Under the pieces are notes generated by a model, which made no database searches, was not told the origin of the DNA, and saw nothing but the letters and a program-made list of their open reading frames with translations. Positions 1-8,026 of a DNA stretch of 36,910 nt are shown here, one piece after another (position 1 is the first letter of the stretch; each line of letters opens with the position of its first letter). A program made the position numbers and the translations under genes. The stretch comes from Coriobacteriia bacterium (GTDB lineage: Bacteria; Actinomycetota; Coriobacteriia; Anaerosomatales; JAAXUF01). The DNA is taken from NCBI GenBank assembly GCA_013334745.1, contig JAAXWY010000022.1, forward strand, positions 1-36,910. The letters run 5' to 3'.

Positions 1-5
1 AGGTT

Positions 6-142
6 CGGTGTACAGTTGCCCCAATACAGTTTCCCTTCCCCGTAACACCGCCGTTAACCGGAGAATCCGGACGGCAAACCGGCAAGGGGTCTTTGCGACC
101 GGCATCGCAATATGGCGGTTCCCAGGCAGACCGCCCGACCCC
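6..142. other. Structured non-coding region, possible RNA leader or ncRNA of unknown family
   Basis: I see no credible gene here, but the DNA folds into several helices. In + numbering they are: 6-11 with 45-50; 51-54 with 71-74 enclosing a 5-bp hairpin 58-62/66-70; and 86-91 with 137-142 enclosing two perfect 6-bp hairpins, 93-98/105-110 and 114-119/130-135. The last set makes a three-way junction. I compared it from memory with cobalamin, c-di-GMP, c-di-AMP, T-box, RNase P, SRP and tmRNA signatures and found no convincing match. If read on the minus strand it would be the leader of a gene left of the window, lying beyond the terminator of the upstream gene. The strand is undecided. Confidence 0.4.
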
Positions 143-179
143 AAAGAGGACTCAGGGGTAACACCGGGGGAAGGATTAA

Positions 180-209
180 GGAAGCCTCGGCCCGAAGGCC
201 GGGGCTTCC
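180..209 (-). terminator. Strong hairpin, likely terminator of the xseA-xseB-HIT-activator operon
   Basis: A 13-bp stem (180-192 with 197-209) closes on the tetraloop CGAA. It lies 40 bases beyond the stop codon of the minus-strand gene ending at 249. On the minus strand the stem is followed by a pyrimidine-rich CCTTAATCCTT rather than a clean U run. This supports a rho-independent terminator for leftward transcription, though the tail is imperfect. Confidence 0.6.
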
Positions 210-248
210 GGCTATCTCGGGGTAGATTCCACCGACGCACGACCAACG

Positions 249-1808
249 TCAGCCGTACGGTGCGAACTCCGTCGCTTGCATGAGCGCGGCCGCGAATCCT
301 GATGAGCTCGCTAGATTGACGTGTCGCGCTCTGCGCGCCGACTCCAACGCTAGTGCCTCAAGGGACGGATCGAGCGCTACCAGCGCCGCACCCTCAAGCG
401 ATGCGTTACCAACGTGTCGGACTCGGTCGCCTACGAGCGCAGGGACGATTCCCAATGCGGTCAGGCAAGACGGCTCGATTGCGGCCCCGAACGCTCCTGC
501 TATCTGGACGCTCTCAAGGTCTCGCGCGCGAATGCCTGCAACCTCAAGAACCGAGTCGATCCCCACGCGGACTGCAGCCTTCGCAAGCTGGAGTGCACGC
601 ACGTCCAGTTGAGTGAGTAACAGGCCCCCGGTCGCATCGAGACGAATCCCCTTCACCCCCGCAGCGTCCACGGAAAAGGAGTCCGCCAACGGGCCAGGCG
701 CCAGCAACGCGCCGCCCGAATCGATGTGCCCCACGCGGCGCAACTCCGCCACCAGCGATAGCAGCCCCGAGCCGGTGAGCCATTCGGGGGCTCCGCCCCC
801 GATCACGGCGAACTCCAAGACTCCGTCCTCATGGAGCCTGACGCTCGAGACACCACCCGACGCCGCCGGACCGCCACATGAGATGCCGACTCCCTCGAAT
901 GCCGGGCCGGCCGCCGCAGACGCCACGACAAGTGAGCCCACGCCTGCGAGCAGAATTTCGGCATTTGTGCCGAAGTCCACGAGCAGTGTCGGAGCTTGCA
1001 CCTGGATCATCCCGCCGACGAGCAGGCCAGCGAGCGAGTCACCGCCCACGAAGCCTGCGATTGGCGGCAGAACAGAAACGCGGGCATCGGCTGCGATCTC
1101 AGGCGCCAACGCTCCCCGCACGTCCAAGTGGGCCGACAGGACCGGCGGCTGGAAGGGGTGGACCGCAAGTTTCGATGGGTCGGCGCCCTCGAGTAGAACC
1201 GCCATGGCACTGTTGCCCGCGATGGCGACCGAGCGTATCGCGGCCGGATCCACCTTCGCGGCGCCGGCTGCGCCGGCGATCGCCGAGGCGACGCCCTGAA
1301 TGGCGGCAGCCTGCAGCGCCTCGCGCTCGCCGTCGATGGATGCCCCGAGCCGCGACAGGACGTCTGCACCGTAGGTCGACTGCGGGTTGGCCACACTGGC
1401 CCGCGCGAGTTCCCGTCCCGTGTCGGCGTCCACCAGCATCGCAGCGATAGTGGTCGTCCCGAGGTCGACTCCTGCCGCAACGGTGTCGGCGCCTGCCCCA
1501 AGCGCTTGCACGGCCGCATTCGCTTCCAGAATCAGAGGCGTCACCGTGACCGGGCCGGCGATTGCGGCTCGGCAGGCAAGCCGGATGCCGCCGCGTGCAT
1601 GAGATAGTGCCATCTGCTCGGACTCGTCAGGTGGCGCAAGCTCGCCGAGCACAACACGGACGCCACACGAGCCACACACACCACGACCGCCACACGGAGC
1701 CGCAATGAGCACCCCGGCTCGCCGTGACGCCTCGATCAGCGTCGTGCCGGGCTCGACCCATGCGGTGGCATCGGCCGGCAGGAACGTCACCGGAACGCGT
1801 GTGGGCAC
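249..1808 (-). CDS. [2Fe-2S] ferredoxin-like / ASKHA-domain protein (DUF4445, RACo-like activator family)
   Basis: The protein has 519 aa. The N-terminal 90 residues form a plant-type ferredoxin domain with the cluster ligands Cys39, Cys45, Cys48 and Cys79 visible. The rest is the DUF4445/ASKHA ATPase fold, with a phosphate-binding VDLGTTT motif near residue 115. Characterised relatives (RACo, RamA) use ATP to reactivate oxidised corrinoid proteins by reduction. No methyltransferase or corrinoid protein gene is adjacent, so the partner is unknown. The start is GTG at 1808, with AGGAG seven bases upstream. That Shine-Dalgarno overlaps the stop of the HIT gene (9-nt gap), which makes this the last gene of an xseA-xseB-HIT operon. 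The family call is firm and the substrate is not. Confidence 0.88.
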   Translation of the reverse strand: MPTRVPVTFLPADATAWVEPGTTLIEASRRAGVLIAAPCGGRGVCGSCGVRVVLGELAPPDESEQMALSHARGGIRLACRAAIAGPVTVTPLILEANAAVQALGAGADTVAAGVDLGTTTIAAMLVDADTGRELARASVANPQSTYGADVLSRLGASIDGEREALQAAAIQGVASAIAGAAGAAKVDPAAIRSVAIAGNSAMAVLLEGADPSKLAVHPFQPPVLSAHLDVRGALAPEIAADARVSVLPPIAGFVGGDSLAGLLVGGMIQVQAPTLLVDFGTNAEILLAGVGSLVVASAAAGPAFEGVGISCGGPAASGGVSSVRLHEDGVLEFAVIGGGAPEWLTGSGLLSLVAELRRVGHIDSGGALLAPGPLADSFSVDAAGVKGIRLDATGGLLLTQLDVRALQLAKAAVRVGIDSVLEVAGIRARDLESVQIAGAFGAAIEPSCLTALGIVPALVGDRVRHVGNASLEGAALVALDPSLEALALESARRARHVNLASSSGFAAALMQATEFAPYG

Positions 1809-1817
1809 TGTTCGCTC

Positions 1818-2171
1818 CTATTCGGCCGCGAAGACGACCATGCCGTGGGCCATCGGACGGCCCCCGAGCACGTGAACGTGTAAGTGTCCGACGGTCTGAT
1901 TCGCATCCTGACCGCTGTTGACGATGATGCGGTAGCCGCTCGCACCCACGCCCTTCAAACGCGCCACATGCTGGACCGCGCCGAACACGCCCGCTAGGTC
2001 CTCTGCCGAGATATCGTCGCTCAGTGAGGCGTAATGCCGCTTAGGGATGATGAGTGTGTGTACAGGTGCCTGCGGCGACAGGTCATCGAATGCGAGCACC
2101 GAGTCGTCTTCGTACACGATCGACGCGGGAATCTCGCCTCGCACAATCTTGCAGAAGATGCAGTCTTCCAT
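1818..2171 (-). CDS. HIT-family (HINT-like) nucleotide hydrolase
   Basis: This 117-aa protein is of typical HinT length. It carries the histidine triad HLHVHVL at residues 96-102, with His98 expected to be the nucleophile of the family. The N-terminal Cys4-x2-Cys7 pair resembles the zinc site of many bacterial HIT proteins. Family members hydrolyse purine nucleoside phosphoramidates or AMP conjugates in the cytosol. The ATG start has GGAGAGG seven bases before it. The gene sits between xseB (36-nt gap) and the ferredoxin/ASKHA gene (9-nt gap) on the same strand, so co-transcription is likely. The physiological substrate cannot be told from sequence. Confidence 0.93.
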   Translation of the reverse strand: MEDCIFCKIVRGEIPASIVYEDDSVLAFDDLSPQAPVHTLIIPKRHYASLSDDISAEDLAGVFGAVQHVARLKGVGASGYRIIVNSGQDANQTVGHLHVHVLGGRPMAHGMVVFAAE

Positions 2172-2207
2172 GGGTCAACCTCTCCAGACTCTCATGGTGC
2201 GGTGCGA

Positions 2208-2504
2208 CTAGAACGGGATCTCAGTCACTTCGCCATCGGATGCCGCACCTGCGGCGGAATCTGCGGCCGAGCTGTCTTCCGGCTTCTCATCCTCGAGCTC
2301 GCCCACGAGCATGGTCACCTTCTGCTGGGCGTCAGCGAGCTTTGCCTGCAAGGCGCGCAGCAGTGCGACGCCCCTCTCGTACCTGGCGAGACTCTCCTCG
2401 AGCTCGAGCGTCCCTCCTTCGAGTGCTGCAACCACCTGGTCGAGCTCGGCGATGGCCTCGCCGAACGTCAGATCCTGCGGACTGGCGTTTGTGGAATCAC
2501 TCAT
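2208..2504 (-). CDS. xseB: Exodeoxyribonuclease VII small subunit
   Basis: This 98-aa protein has the XseB helical core in its first 70 residues (FGEAIAELDQVVAALEGG, then LEESLARYERGVALLR). An acidic, low-complexity C-terminal tail follows. XseB binds XseA in several copies to form exonuclease VII, which degrades single-stranded DNA from both ends. The ATG overlaps the TGA of xseA in an ATGA arrangement, so translation of the two subunits is probably coupled. Confidence 0.95.
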   Translation of the reverse strand: MSDSTNASPQDLTFGEAIAELDQVVAALEGGTLELEESLARYERGVALLRALQAKLADAQQKVTMLVGELEDEKPEDSSAADSAAGAASDGEVTEIPF

Positions 2505-3772
2505 GGAGTCTTCTCCCTCTTCCCTGAGACGTTGGCGAGTATCGTGCCGTCACTGACATGCACTTCGATGCCGTCCCCCACTCCGACCTGCCCGATGGAC
2601 TTGACCACTTCGGACCCGTCGCCCGTAAAGGTCGCCGAGTACCCCCGCGACAGAATCGTGAGCGGCGATAGATTGTTCAGGCGCCCGGCGATGGTGCCGA
2701 TGCGCGCCCCATGCCGCTCGGTGATTCTCGGCGCCGCACGCACGACGCGTCCCCGCAGGTACTCGACCCGCTGGGTGTCTCGTGAGAGCCGCTCCGGCAA
2801 TGCCCGCGACAACCGCATGGCAGCGAAGTCGATACGCTGGGTCGCCGGGCCGAGGACCGCATGCGGGTCACGCAGCACCGGGCGCTCCGCGAGCCGCTTC
2901 ACTCGCTGTGCGGTGTCACGAACCAACCCTTGCAGAGCGCCGGCGAGTCCACGTCGCTCACGAGTGAGGATCGAGTGCAACTCGGAAAGCGCGGGCGCCA
3001 CGGCCTCCGCTGCTGCGGTGGGAGTGGATGCGCGCAAGTCAGCGACCATGTCGGCGATCGAGGTATCAGGCTCGTGCCCGATACCAGTGACCACGGGCAC
3101 CGGGCAGGCGACGACGGCTCGAGCGACCGCTTCGGCGTTGAACGGCATCAGGTCCTCGTAGGAACCGCCCCCGCGCACCAGCAACACCACCTCTGCACCA
3201 CTGGCACCCGCCGCCTCGATCCCGCCCACGATGGCAGCAGGCGCGCCCTCGCCTTCAACGGGCACGCCGGCAACCAACAGCTCCGCCAGCGGATAGCGGC
3301 GGCGCAGCGTGCGCAGCACGTCATGCACGGCCTTTCCGCGCGGAGACGTGACCACCGCGATTCGCTCGGGGTATCGCGGCAGCGTGCGCTTGCGCTCGGG
3401 CCGCATGAGACCTTCAGCCTCAAGTCGCCGCGCGAGCTCTGCGACGCGCTGCCTCAGCATTCCTTCGCCCGCAAGCGACAGGCTGCGCACCGTGAACTGC
3501 ATGCGTCCTTTGGCGACGTACGCCGAGAACTGCCCGGCCATCTCGACCAGCATCCCGCAGCGGAGCTCTACGCCGCTCGCAGCGTACGAGTCGCGCCACA
3601 TGAGGCACGGCATCGCGGCAGAACCATCTGAGATGGTGAAGTACGCCGCCTTGTAGCCCGGCTTGTCATTGAACTCGGAGACCTCCCCGATTACACGCAC
3701 TCGGACGCCTTCGAGCGCACCCTTTGCGCAGTTCATGGCCTCGGTTACGGTCAGCGCACGCTGCTCGGTCAC
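2501..3772 (-). CDS. xseA: Exodeoxyribonuclease VII large subunit
   Basis: With the chosen start this is a 423-aa XseA. An N-terminal OB-fold (about residues 5-100, including VIGEVSEF and AYFTISD) is followed by the catalytic domain (RIAVVTSPRGKAVHDVLRTL, then VLLVRGGGSYEDLMPFN and TGIGHEPD). A coiled coil and a C-terminal segment with LSRGYS come last. I chose GTG at 3772, which reads TEQRALTVTEAM, because GAGGGGGG lies just upstream. The open frame runs on to 4021, but that stretch does not resemble XseA. The gene is first in the xseA-xseB-HIT-activator unit. Confidence 0.95.
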   Translation of the reverse strand: MTEQRALTVTEAMNCAKGALEGVRVRVIGEVSEFNDKPGYKAAYFTISDGSAAMPCLMWRDSYAASGVELRCGMLVEMAGQFSAYVAKGRMQFTVRSLSLAGEGMLRQRVAELARRLEAEGLMRPERKRTLPRYPERIAVVTSPRGKAVHDVLRTLRRRYPLAELLVAGVPVEGEGAPAAIVGGIEAAGASGAEVVLLVRGGGSYEDLMPFNAEAVARAVVACPVPVVTGIGHEPDTSIADMVADLRASTPTAAAEAVAPALSELHSILTRERRGLAGALQGLVRDTAQRVKRLAERPVLRDPHAVLGPATQRIDFAAMRLSRALPERLSRDTQRVEYLRGRVVRAAPRITERHGARIGTIAGRLNNLSPLTILSRGYSATFTGDGSEVVKSIGQVGVGDGIEVHVSDGTILANVSGKREKTP

Positions 3773-3830
3773 GGTCCCCCCTCGTCGTTGGCCCATTCTA
3801 CCAGCCACGACTGACATGCATCCGACGCAC

Positions 3831-3856
3831 GAAGGGCCGCGACATGGCGGCCCTTC
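3831..3856 (-). terminator. Hairpin between YugP-type protease gene and xseA
   Basis: A perfect 10-bp stem (3831-3840 with 3847-3856) has a 6-nt loop. It lies 22 bases beyond the stop of the minus-strand protease gene and before the xseA start. No U tract follows, so it may be a weak terminator or an mRNA-stabilising hairpin. Confidence 0.45.
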
Positions 3857-3878
3857 ACGCTCTAATCTCGTGTCTTGA

Positions 3879-4619
3879 TCAGTCTCGGCGCAGGAAGCCG
3901 AGAAGGTAGAGCAGCTGCATGACGGCAACGAGCGCCGCAGCCACGTAGGTGAGCGCAGCAGCTGTGAGCACCTGGCGTGCCCCACCGAGCTGCTCGCCGG
4001 CCAGAACGCCTGTTGCCTCAAGTGATGCGAGTGCCCGGCGCGATGCGTTGAGTTCGACCGGCAGCGTCACGAGTTGGAACAAGACCGCGCACGCGTAAAA
4101 CGCGATACCGAGCAAGATGATGGACTGCCCGATACCCGATGCGGCACCAAGGAATGCCCCGATGAGGATGAGGACCCAGGCCGCCTGCGATCCAAATGAC
4201 GCTGCCGGCACGATGAAGGCGCGAACTTTGCCCCAGAAGTACCCGGTTGAGTCCTGAATGGCGTGACCCGCCTCGTGGGCTGCCACCCCGGCGGCCGCAA
4301 CACTCGAGCCGCCGTAGACGCCTTCGGAGAGGTTGAGTGTCTTGTTCCGAGGGTCGTAGTGGTCTGTGAGGCTGCCACCGATCGCCTGAATGCGAACACC
4401 CTGGTGCGCCCCGGCTGTGGTGACTACCGCACCGGACCCGGCGACCCCGCCGTTCTGAAGGACTCTCTGTGCGACCTCAGCACCGGTGATGCCCTGCGGC
4501 AGAGGGACGCGGCTCCACTTCCGATAGGTCGAATTGATGTAGGCCTGAGTCCCAAGACCGAGACCGATGGACACGATCATGAGCACAAGCCACACGCTGT
4601 CAAAGCCGTAGAAGTACAC
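3879..4619 (-). CDS. YugP-type membrane zinc metallopeptidase
   Basis: The protein closely follows Bacillus YugP. There is an N-terminal membrane segment, then TGAEVAQRVL, LTDHYDPRNKTLNLSE and the zincin motif HEAGH at residues 115-119. A hydrophobic C-terminal half follows with LFQLVTLPVELNASRRA and AAALTYVAAA. It is an integral membrane protease of unknown substrate. I chose GTG at 4619 (246 aa) because AGGAG sits five bases upstream and the N-terminus then matches the family. An in-frame ATG at 4634 lacks a good ribosome site. The gene lies 28 nt downstream of the RNase D stop on the same strand. Confidence 0.93.
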   Translation of the reverse strand: MYFYGFDSVWLVLMIVSIGLGLGTQAYINSTYRKWSRVPLPQGITGAEVAQRVLQNGGVAGSGAVVTTAGAHQGVRIQAIGGSLTDHYDPRNKTLNLSEGVYGGSSVAAAGVAAHEAGHAIQDSTGYFWGKVRAFIVPAASFGSQAAWVLILIGAFLGAASGIGQSIILLGIAFYACAVLFQLVTLPVELNASRRALASLEATGVLAGEQLGGARQVLTAAALTYVAAALVAVMQLLYLLGFLRRD

Positions 4620-4647
4620 GGCGTCTCCTCTCATCCACCACGTACCG

Positions 4648-5814
4648 TCAGCTGTCGGGCTGATCGACACGCTGCCTTTCCTCGATCACCAGTGCAGACT
4701 CGGCCAAGCTCAAGCACAGCTCGCCGTCGAGCAGCCGTACCAGCTCGTCCCCGATCATCTTCTTGCGCCACCCCTCAAGCAAAGGGTTTGCCTCCCGTTC
4801 GCCTGCCGCCAGACGCTCGAGGTCATCGCGCGCCGCCAGCAGCGGCATCGCGACGCCATGATGCCTTGCCCGGAGCCGCACCACGGACACCATCAGGTCA
4901 ACCGCGGCATCGATGTCGCCTTGCGGCCGGCGCCGCTTCTCGAGCGAAGGTAGCTCGCCATCGGGTACGGCGAGCGCGCGCACGACCGCTTCGGCGATTC
5001 CACGCTGAGACGACTTGCCGGCCTTATCGGCGACACCGCGGACCGCTCCGACGTCAGCCGCCGTGGTCGGCGACCGACGAGCGATTTCCACGATGCTTTC
5101 GTCACCGAGCACCCATCGCTTCGGGACGTCACGCCGCTGCGCCTCGATCTCGCGCCACGCCGCGACCTCGCGAGCGACCGCAAGTTGACGACGGTTCAGC
5201 GAGGATATCCGCTTGACCCGCCGCCACTGCTCAAGCGGCACCGCGGTGTAGGTGGCCGGGTTCTCCAGTCGTGCGAAGTCTGCCTGGAGCCAGGGTACGC
5301 GGCCCTCGCGCTCGAGCGTCTCGGTCAGCCGACGATGTATCTCGGGAAGGTACCGCACATCATTGAGTGCGTATTCGACCTGGGTGTCTGAGAGCGGACG
5401 CCTCGACCAGTCGGTGTAGGTGTCACCCTTGTCCAACGACACGCCGAGTAGTTCCTTCACGAGCGCGCCGTAACCGACCTGCTGAGGGAATCCCGCGAGC
5501 GTCGCTGCGACCTGGGTGTCGAACACGGGCGCGGTGGCGGTGCCAAACAGGTTGTGGAAGATCTCGAGGTCCTGTATGCCCGCGTGGAAGACCTTGACCA
5601 CATCAGGATCGGCGATGAGATCGCGCAGGGGCGAGAGGTCCTCACACGCAAGCGGATCGACAATCGCTTGAATGGACTCGGAACCGAGCTGGATGAGGCA
5701 CAGCCGAGCGAAGTAGGTCCGCTCACGCATGAACTCGGTATCGACAGCCACGACCTGCGCGGTGCGCAACTCGGCAACTAGCTCACGCAACGAGGCCGTA
5801 TCGGTGACGTACAC
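4648..5814 (-). CDS. rnd: Ribonuclease D
   Basis: The DEDDy exonuclease motifs are intact: Asp25 and Glu27 in VDTEF, Asp82 in GIQDLEIF, and Tyr148-x3-Asp152 in YALND. An HRDC domain occupies about residues 205-290, and the total length of 388 aa fits the family. RNase D trims the 3' ends of tRNA and other small RNAs. The start is GTG at 5814 with AAGGAG about ten bases upstream. The open frame continues to 6516, but that part overlaps the opposite-strand lipid kinase gene and has no family similarity. The gene is divergent from the kinase and upstream of the YugP-type protease. Confidence 0.93.
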   Translation of the reverse strand: MYVTDTASLRELVAELRTAQVVAVDTEFMRERTYFARLCLIQLGSESIQAIVDPLACEDLSPLRDLIADPDVVKVFHAGIQDLEIFHNLFGTATAPVFDTQVAATLAGFPQQVGYGALVKELLGVSLDKGDTYTDWSRRPLSDTQVEYALNDVRYLPEIHRRLTETLEREGRVPWLQADFARLENPATYTAVPLEQWRRVKRISSLNRRQLAVAREVAAWREIEAQRRDVPKRWVLGDESIVEIARRSPTTAADVGAVRGVADKAGKSSQRGIAEAVVRALAVPDGELPSLEKRRRPQGDIDAAVDLMVSVVRLRARHHGVAMPLLAARDDLERLAAGEREANPLLEGWRKKMIGDELVRLLDGELCLSLAESALVIEERQRVDQPDS

Positions 5815-5885
5815 GGAACAGGGGCTCCTTCCAGCCACACAAAAGCGAAGGATCGCCGACGCCGCAGCGATTCGGTTGGTCGGGC

Positions 5886-5902
5886 TACCCTCGATAAGGG
5901 TA
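5886..5902. promoter_or_regulatory. Inverted repeat in the rnd / lipid kinase divergent intergenic region
   Basis: TACCCT-N5-AGGGTA lies between the two divergent starts (5814 and 5959). It resembles the CsoR-type palindromes found elsewhere in the window only loosely, lacking the ATACCCC/GGGGTAT core, and I see no good promoter around it. It could be an operator for another regulator or chance. Confidence 0.3.
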
Positions 5903-5958
5903 CCATCAATACTCCTTAAGTGAATCATCGTCTGTGGGTTGGAAGGCGGAATCGCACC

Positions 5959-6885
5959 GTGCGAACGCTCGTGATCGTGAACACCCGCGCTGGCGGCAGC
6001 GATGCGAACCTGTATGACTACCTGCGCTCGCTTGGGGCCTACCGCGTTGAGGTCGCTTTGCGCTACTTCGACAACGAACGACCGCTCGAAGACGCACTGG
6101 CGGATGCGGAGGAGTTTGACGTCGTTGTGGCAGTAGGCGGGGACGGCACGGTGTCCGCTATCTGCTACGCCTTGCGAAACACCGGTGTGCCCGTACTCCC
6201 CTACCCGGCCGGTACCGCCAACCTGCTCGCGCTCAACCTCGGCATTCACCTCGAGCCGCGGGCGCTTGCCGAGGCGACCGTCGCCGGAGTCGCGGTCCGG
6301 TTCGACCTCGGAGAGATCGAATCGCCCGACCTCGAACATCGGCCAAACTCGTGTGTGGGCTTCGCGATCATGGCCGGTGCCGGCTACGACGCATCGGTGG
6401 TCGACGCTGCGGGTCCGATGAAGGCGAGCATGGGTGCGGCAGCGTATCTGCTCGGCGCACTCGCTAACCCGACGCCGACGATCTCGCACTTCACCATCGA
6501 TCTCGACGGTGAGCACATCGAGACCGACGGAATGGCCGTCCTCGTGGTGAACTTCGGGCGCATGCAGTTTGACATCGAGGTCGCCCGGGGCGCTGATCCA
6601 CGCGACGGCGTGTTCGACGTGGCCGTGATCCGATCGCGCAACATCGCCGAGCTTGTGCCGGCAGTCGCAGCGGGCATCTTCGATCGTGCCGGGGGTCGTG
6701 ACGCGATACCGGGCGTCGACGTCTACTCGGCGCGAACGGTGAGCGTGAGTGCTGAGCCGACGCTTCGGATGCAGTACGACGGTGAGGTCGTGGATGCGTT
6801 CACACCGTTCACCGCGCGAGTACTCCCGCAGGCTGCCACGCTCCTGCTGCCGGCCGACTCCCCCTACGCCCGAGCGAGACGCTAG
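5959..6885 (+). CDS. Diacylglycerol/lipid kinase-like protein (DAGK catalytic domain)
   Basis: This 308-aa protein belongs to the DAGK_cat/YegS family. VIVNTRAGG is at residues 5-13, the nucleotide-binding GGDGT at 60-64, and PAGTANLLA and the C-terminal beta-sandwich DGEVVDAF follow. Family members phosphorylate diacylglycerol, sphingoid bases or undecaprenol-type lipids at the membrane face. The start is GTG at 5959 (RTLVIVNTRA) with GGAAGGCGG upstream. An in-frame ATG at 5920 is less likely. Its stop is 3 nt from the stop of the convergent cytochrome gene. The lipid substrate is not determined. Confidence 0.9.
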   Translation: MRTLVIVNTRAGGSDANLYDYLRSLGAYRVEVALRYFDNERPLEDALADAEEFDVVVAVGGDGTVSAICYALRNTGVPVLPYPAGTANLLALNLGIHLEPRALAEATVAGVAVRFDLGEIESPDLEHRPNSCVGFAIMAGAGYDASVVDAAGPMKASMGAAAYLLGALANPTPTISHFTIDLDGEHIETDGMAVLVVNFGRMQFDIEVARGADPRDGVFDVAVIRSRNIAELVPAVAAGIFDRAGGRDAIPGVDVYSARTVSVSAEPTLRMQYDGEVVDAFTPFTARVLPQAATLLLPADSPYARARR

Positions 6886-6888
6886 CGC

Positions 6889-7188
6889 CTACTGACCACC
6901 ATCACGCGTAGTGAGGTAGTCCACGATCGCTGCGGCCTGCTCGTTGGTGACGTCGAGGCCGTTACTGCGCATACGACCCACCGTCGCGGTCCATGCGGAA
7001 CGGTCCTTCTTTGCGGTCTTCACACGCTCGAGCGGGTGGCAGCGACCGCACTCTTGGTTGACGAGGGTCTTGCCATCAAGGCTCCCCGGCGAGGAAGGAT
7101 CTGCCGGGGCGCACCCGGTCAGGACGACCGCCATCGCAACGGCACCGAGATATGCGACAAGTCGTGTGGACCGTTTCGCTGCGTTCAC
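6889..7188 (-). CDS. Small c-type cytochrome lipoprotein
   Basis: This 99-aa protein has a positively charged N-terminus, a hydrophobic segment (residues 10-24) and a lipobox LTGC with the lipidated Cys26. A single heme-binding CGRCH motif is at residues 47-51. Met or His near the C-terminus could supply the second heme ligand (Met in VGRMRSNG). It should be an extracytoplasmic, membrane-anchored monoheme electron carrier. I prefer GTG at 7188, with GGGAG five bases upstream, over the ATG at 7200. The CcdA protein encoded in this window (22414-23139) could serve its heme attachment. Its redox partner is unknown. Confidence 0.85.
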   Translation of the reverse strand: MNAAKRSTRLVAYLGAVAMAVVLTGCAPADPSSPGSLDGKTLVNQECGRCHPLERVKTAKKDRSAWTATVGRMRSNGLDVTNEQAAAIVDYLTTRDGGQ

Positions 7189-7262
7189 AGTGGCTCCCAT
7201 CGGGTGCTTTCAGTCACTCGCGGTATCCTGTCGTTGCAATATCCTACATCGGAAGGCCGCTG

Positions 7263-8015
7263 TTGAACTCCCGTCGTTCTGAGATCGCCCTATTCGCGGT
7301 GCTGCTCGCGCTCGGTTGCGTGCTGTATGCGGTGCGCTGGGGTCTGTTCCCCTCGCAGTCCTTGCACAACGAGATGTGGCGATTCCTCATCGGCGACATC
7401 GCCTTCCTCTTCTTGCAGGTTGCGATCGTGACGCTCGTGATCGACCGGCTGCTGCGCAACCGCGAGCGTCAAGCCATGCGGCGCAAGCTCAACATGGTCA
7501 TCGGCGCGTTCTTCAGTGAGCTCGGCAATCGACTCCTCGACCGCATCGTCGTCGCAGATACCGCACTCGATGAGATTCGCACCCGCCTGATGCCTACACA
7601 GTCGTGGAAACCTGCCGACTACGTCGCAGCGAGGACCGCGCTTCGCGCGCACCATGCGCACATCGACATCTCGGCGTGCGATCTTCACGAGCTCAAGGTC
7701 ATCCTCGAAGCCGACAAGCGGTTCGTGCTGGGACTACTCGGCAATCAGGCGCTGCTCGAACACGAGGAGTTCAGCGAACTGCTCTGGGCCGTCACGCACC
7801 TCGCCGAGGAACTCTCGGTCCGTGAGTCGCTCGAGGACATTCCGCCGGCCGATCGGGCCCACATAACGGGCGACGTGAGGCGGGTGTACCTACTGCTGCT
7901 CGAAGAGTGGCTCGAGTACGTGCGGCATCTGCAGTCGCAGTACCCGTACCTGTTCTCACTTGCGGTGCGCACGAACCCGCTTGACCCGAGCGCGACCGCT
8001 GAGGTAACCCAGTAG
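7263..8015 (+). CDS. Unknown membrane protein with two transmembrane segments
   Basis: I do not recognise the family. The 250-aa protein has two hydrophobic helices (about residues 8-24 and 41-60), followed by a basic stretch (DRLLRNRERQAMRRK). A roughly 180-residue predominantly helical cytoplasmic domain comes next, rich in Leu, Glu and Arg. The start is TTG at 7263 with GGAAGG six bases upstream; starts further left overlap the divergent cytochrome gene. It converges on the diguanylate cyclase gene with 11 nt between the stops. No catalytic motif is apparent. Confidence 0.75.
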   Translation: MNSRRSEIALFAVLLALGCVLYAVRWGLFPSQSLHNEMWRFLIGDIAFLFLQVAIVTLVIDRLLRNRERQAMRRKLNMVIGAFFSELGNRLLDRIVVADTALDEIRTRLMPTQSWKPADYVAARTALRAHHAHIDISACDLHELKVILEADKRFVLGLLGNQALLEHEEFSELLWAVTHLAEELSVRESLEDIPPADRAHITGDVRRVYLLLLEEWLEYVRHLQSQYPYLFSLAVRTNPLDPSATAEVTQ

Positions 8016-8026
8016 GCAGCAGCCTT

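Noticed and set aside
1-180. Cobalamin or cyclic-dinucleotide riboswitch
   Set aside because: Short stretches (such as GAATCCGG) resemble conserved riboswitch segments, but the rest of the consensus elements are missing, so no class is assigned.
8-283. Plus-strand 91-codon frame at the left edge
   Set aside because: Composition is that of a chance frame in GC-rich structured DNA, no ribosome site is visible, and it overlaps the terminator and the activator gene.
5815-6516. Open frame extending the RNase D gene by about 234 codons
   Set aside because: It overlaps the convincing lipid kinase gene on the other strand, has no family similarity, and a GTG with a ribosome site exists at 5814.
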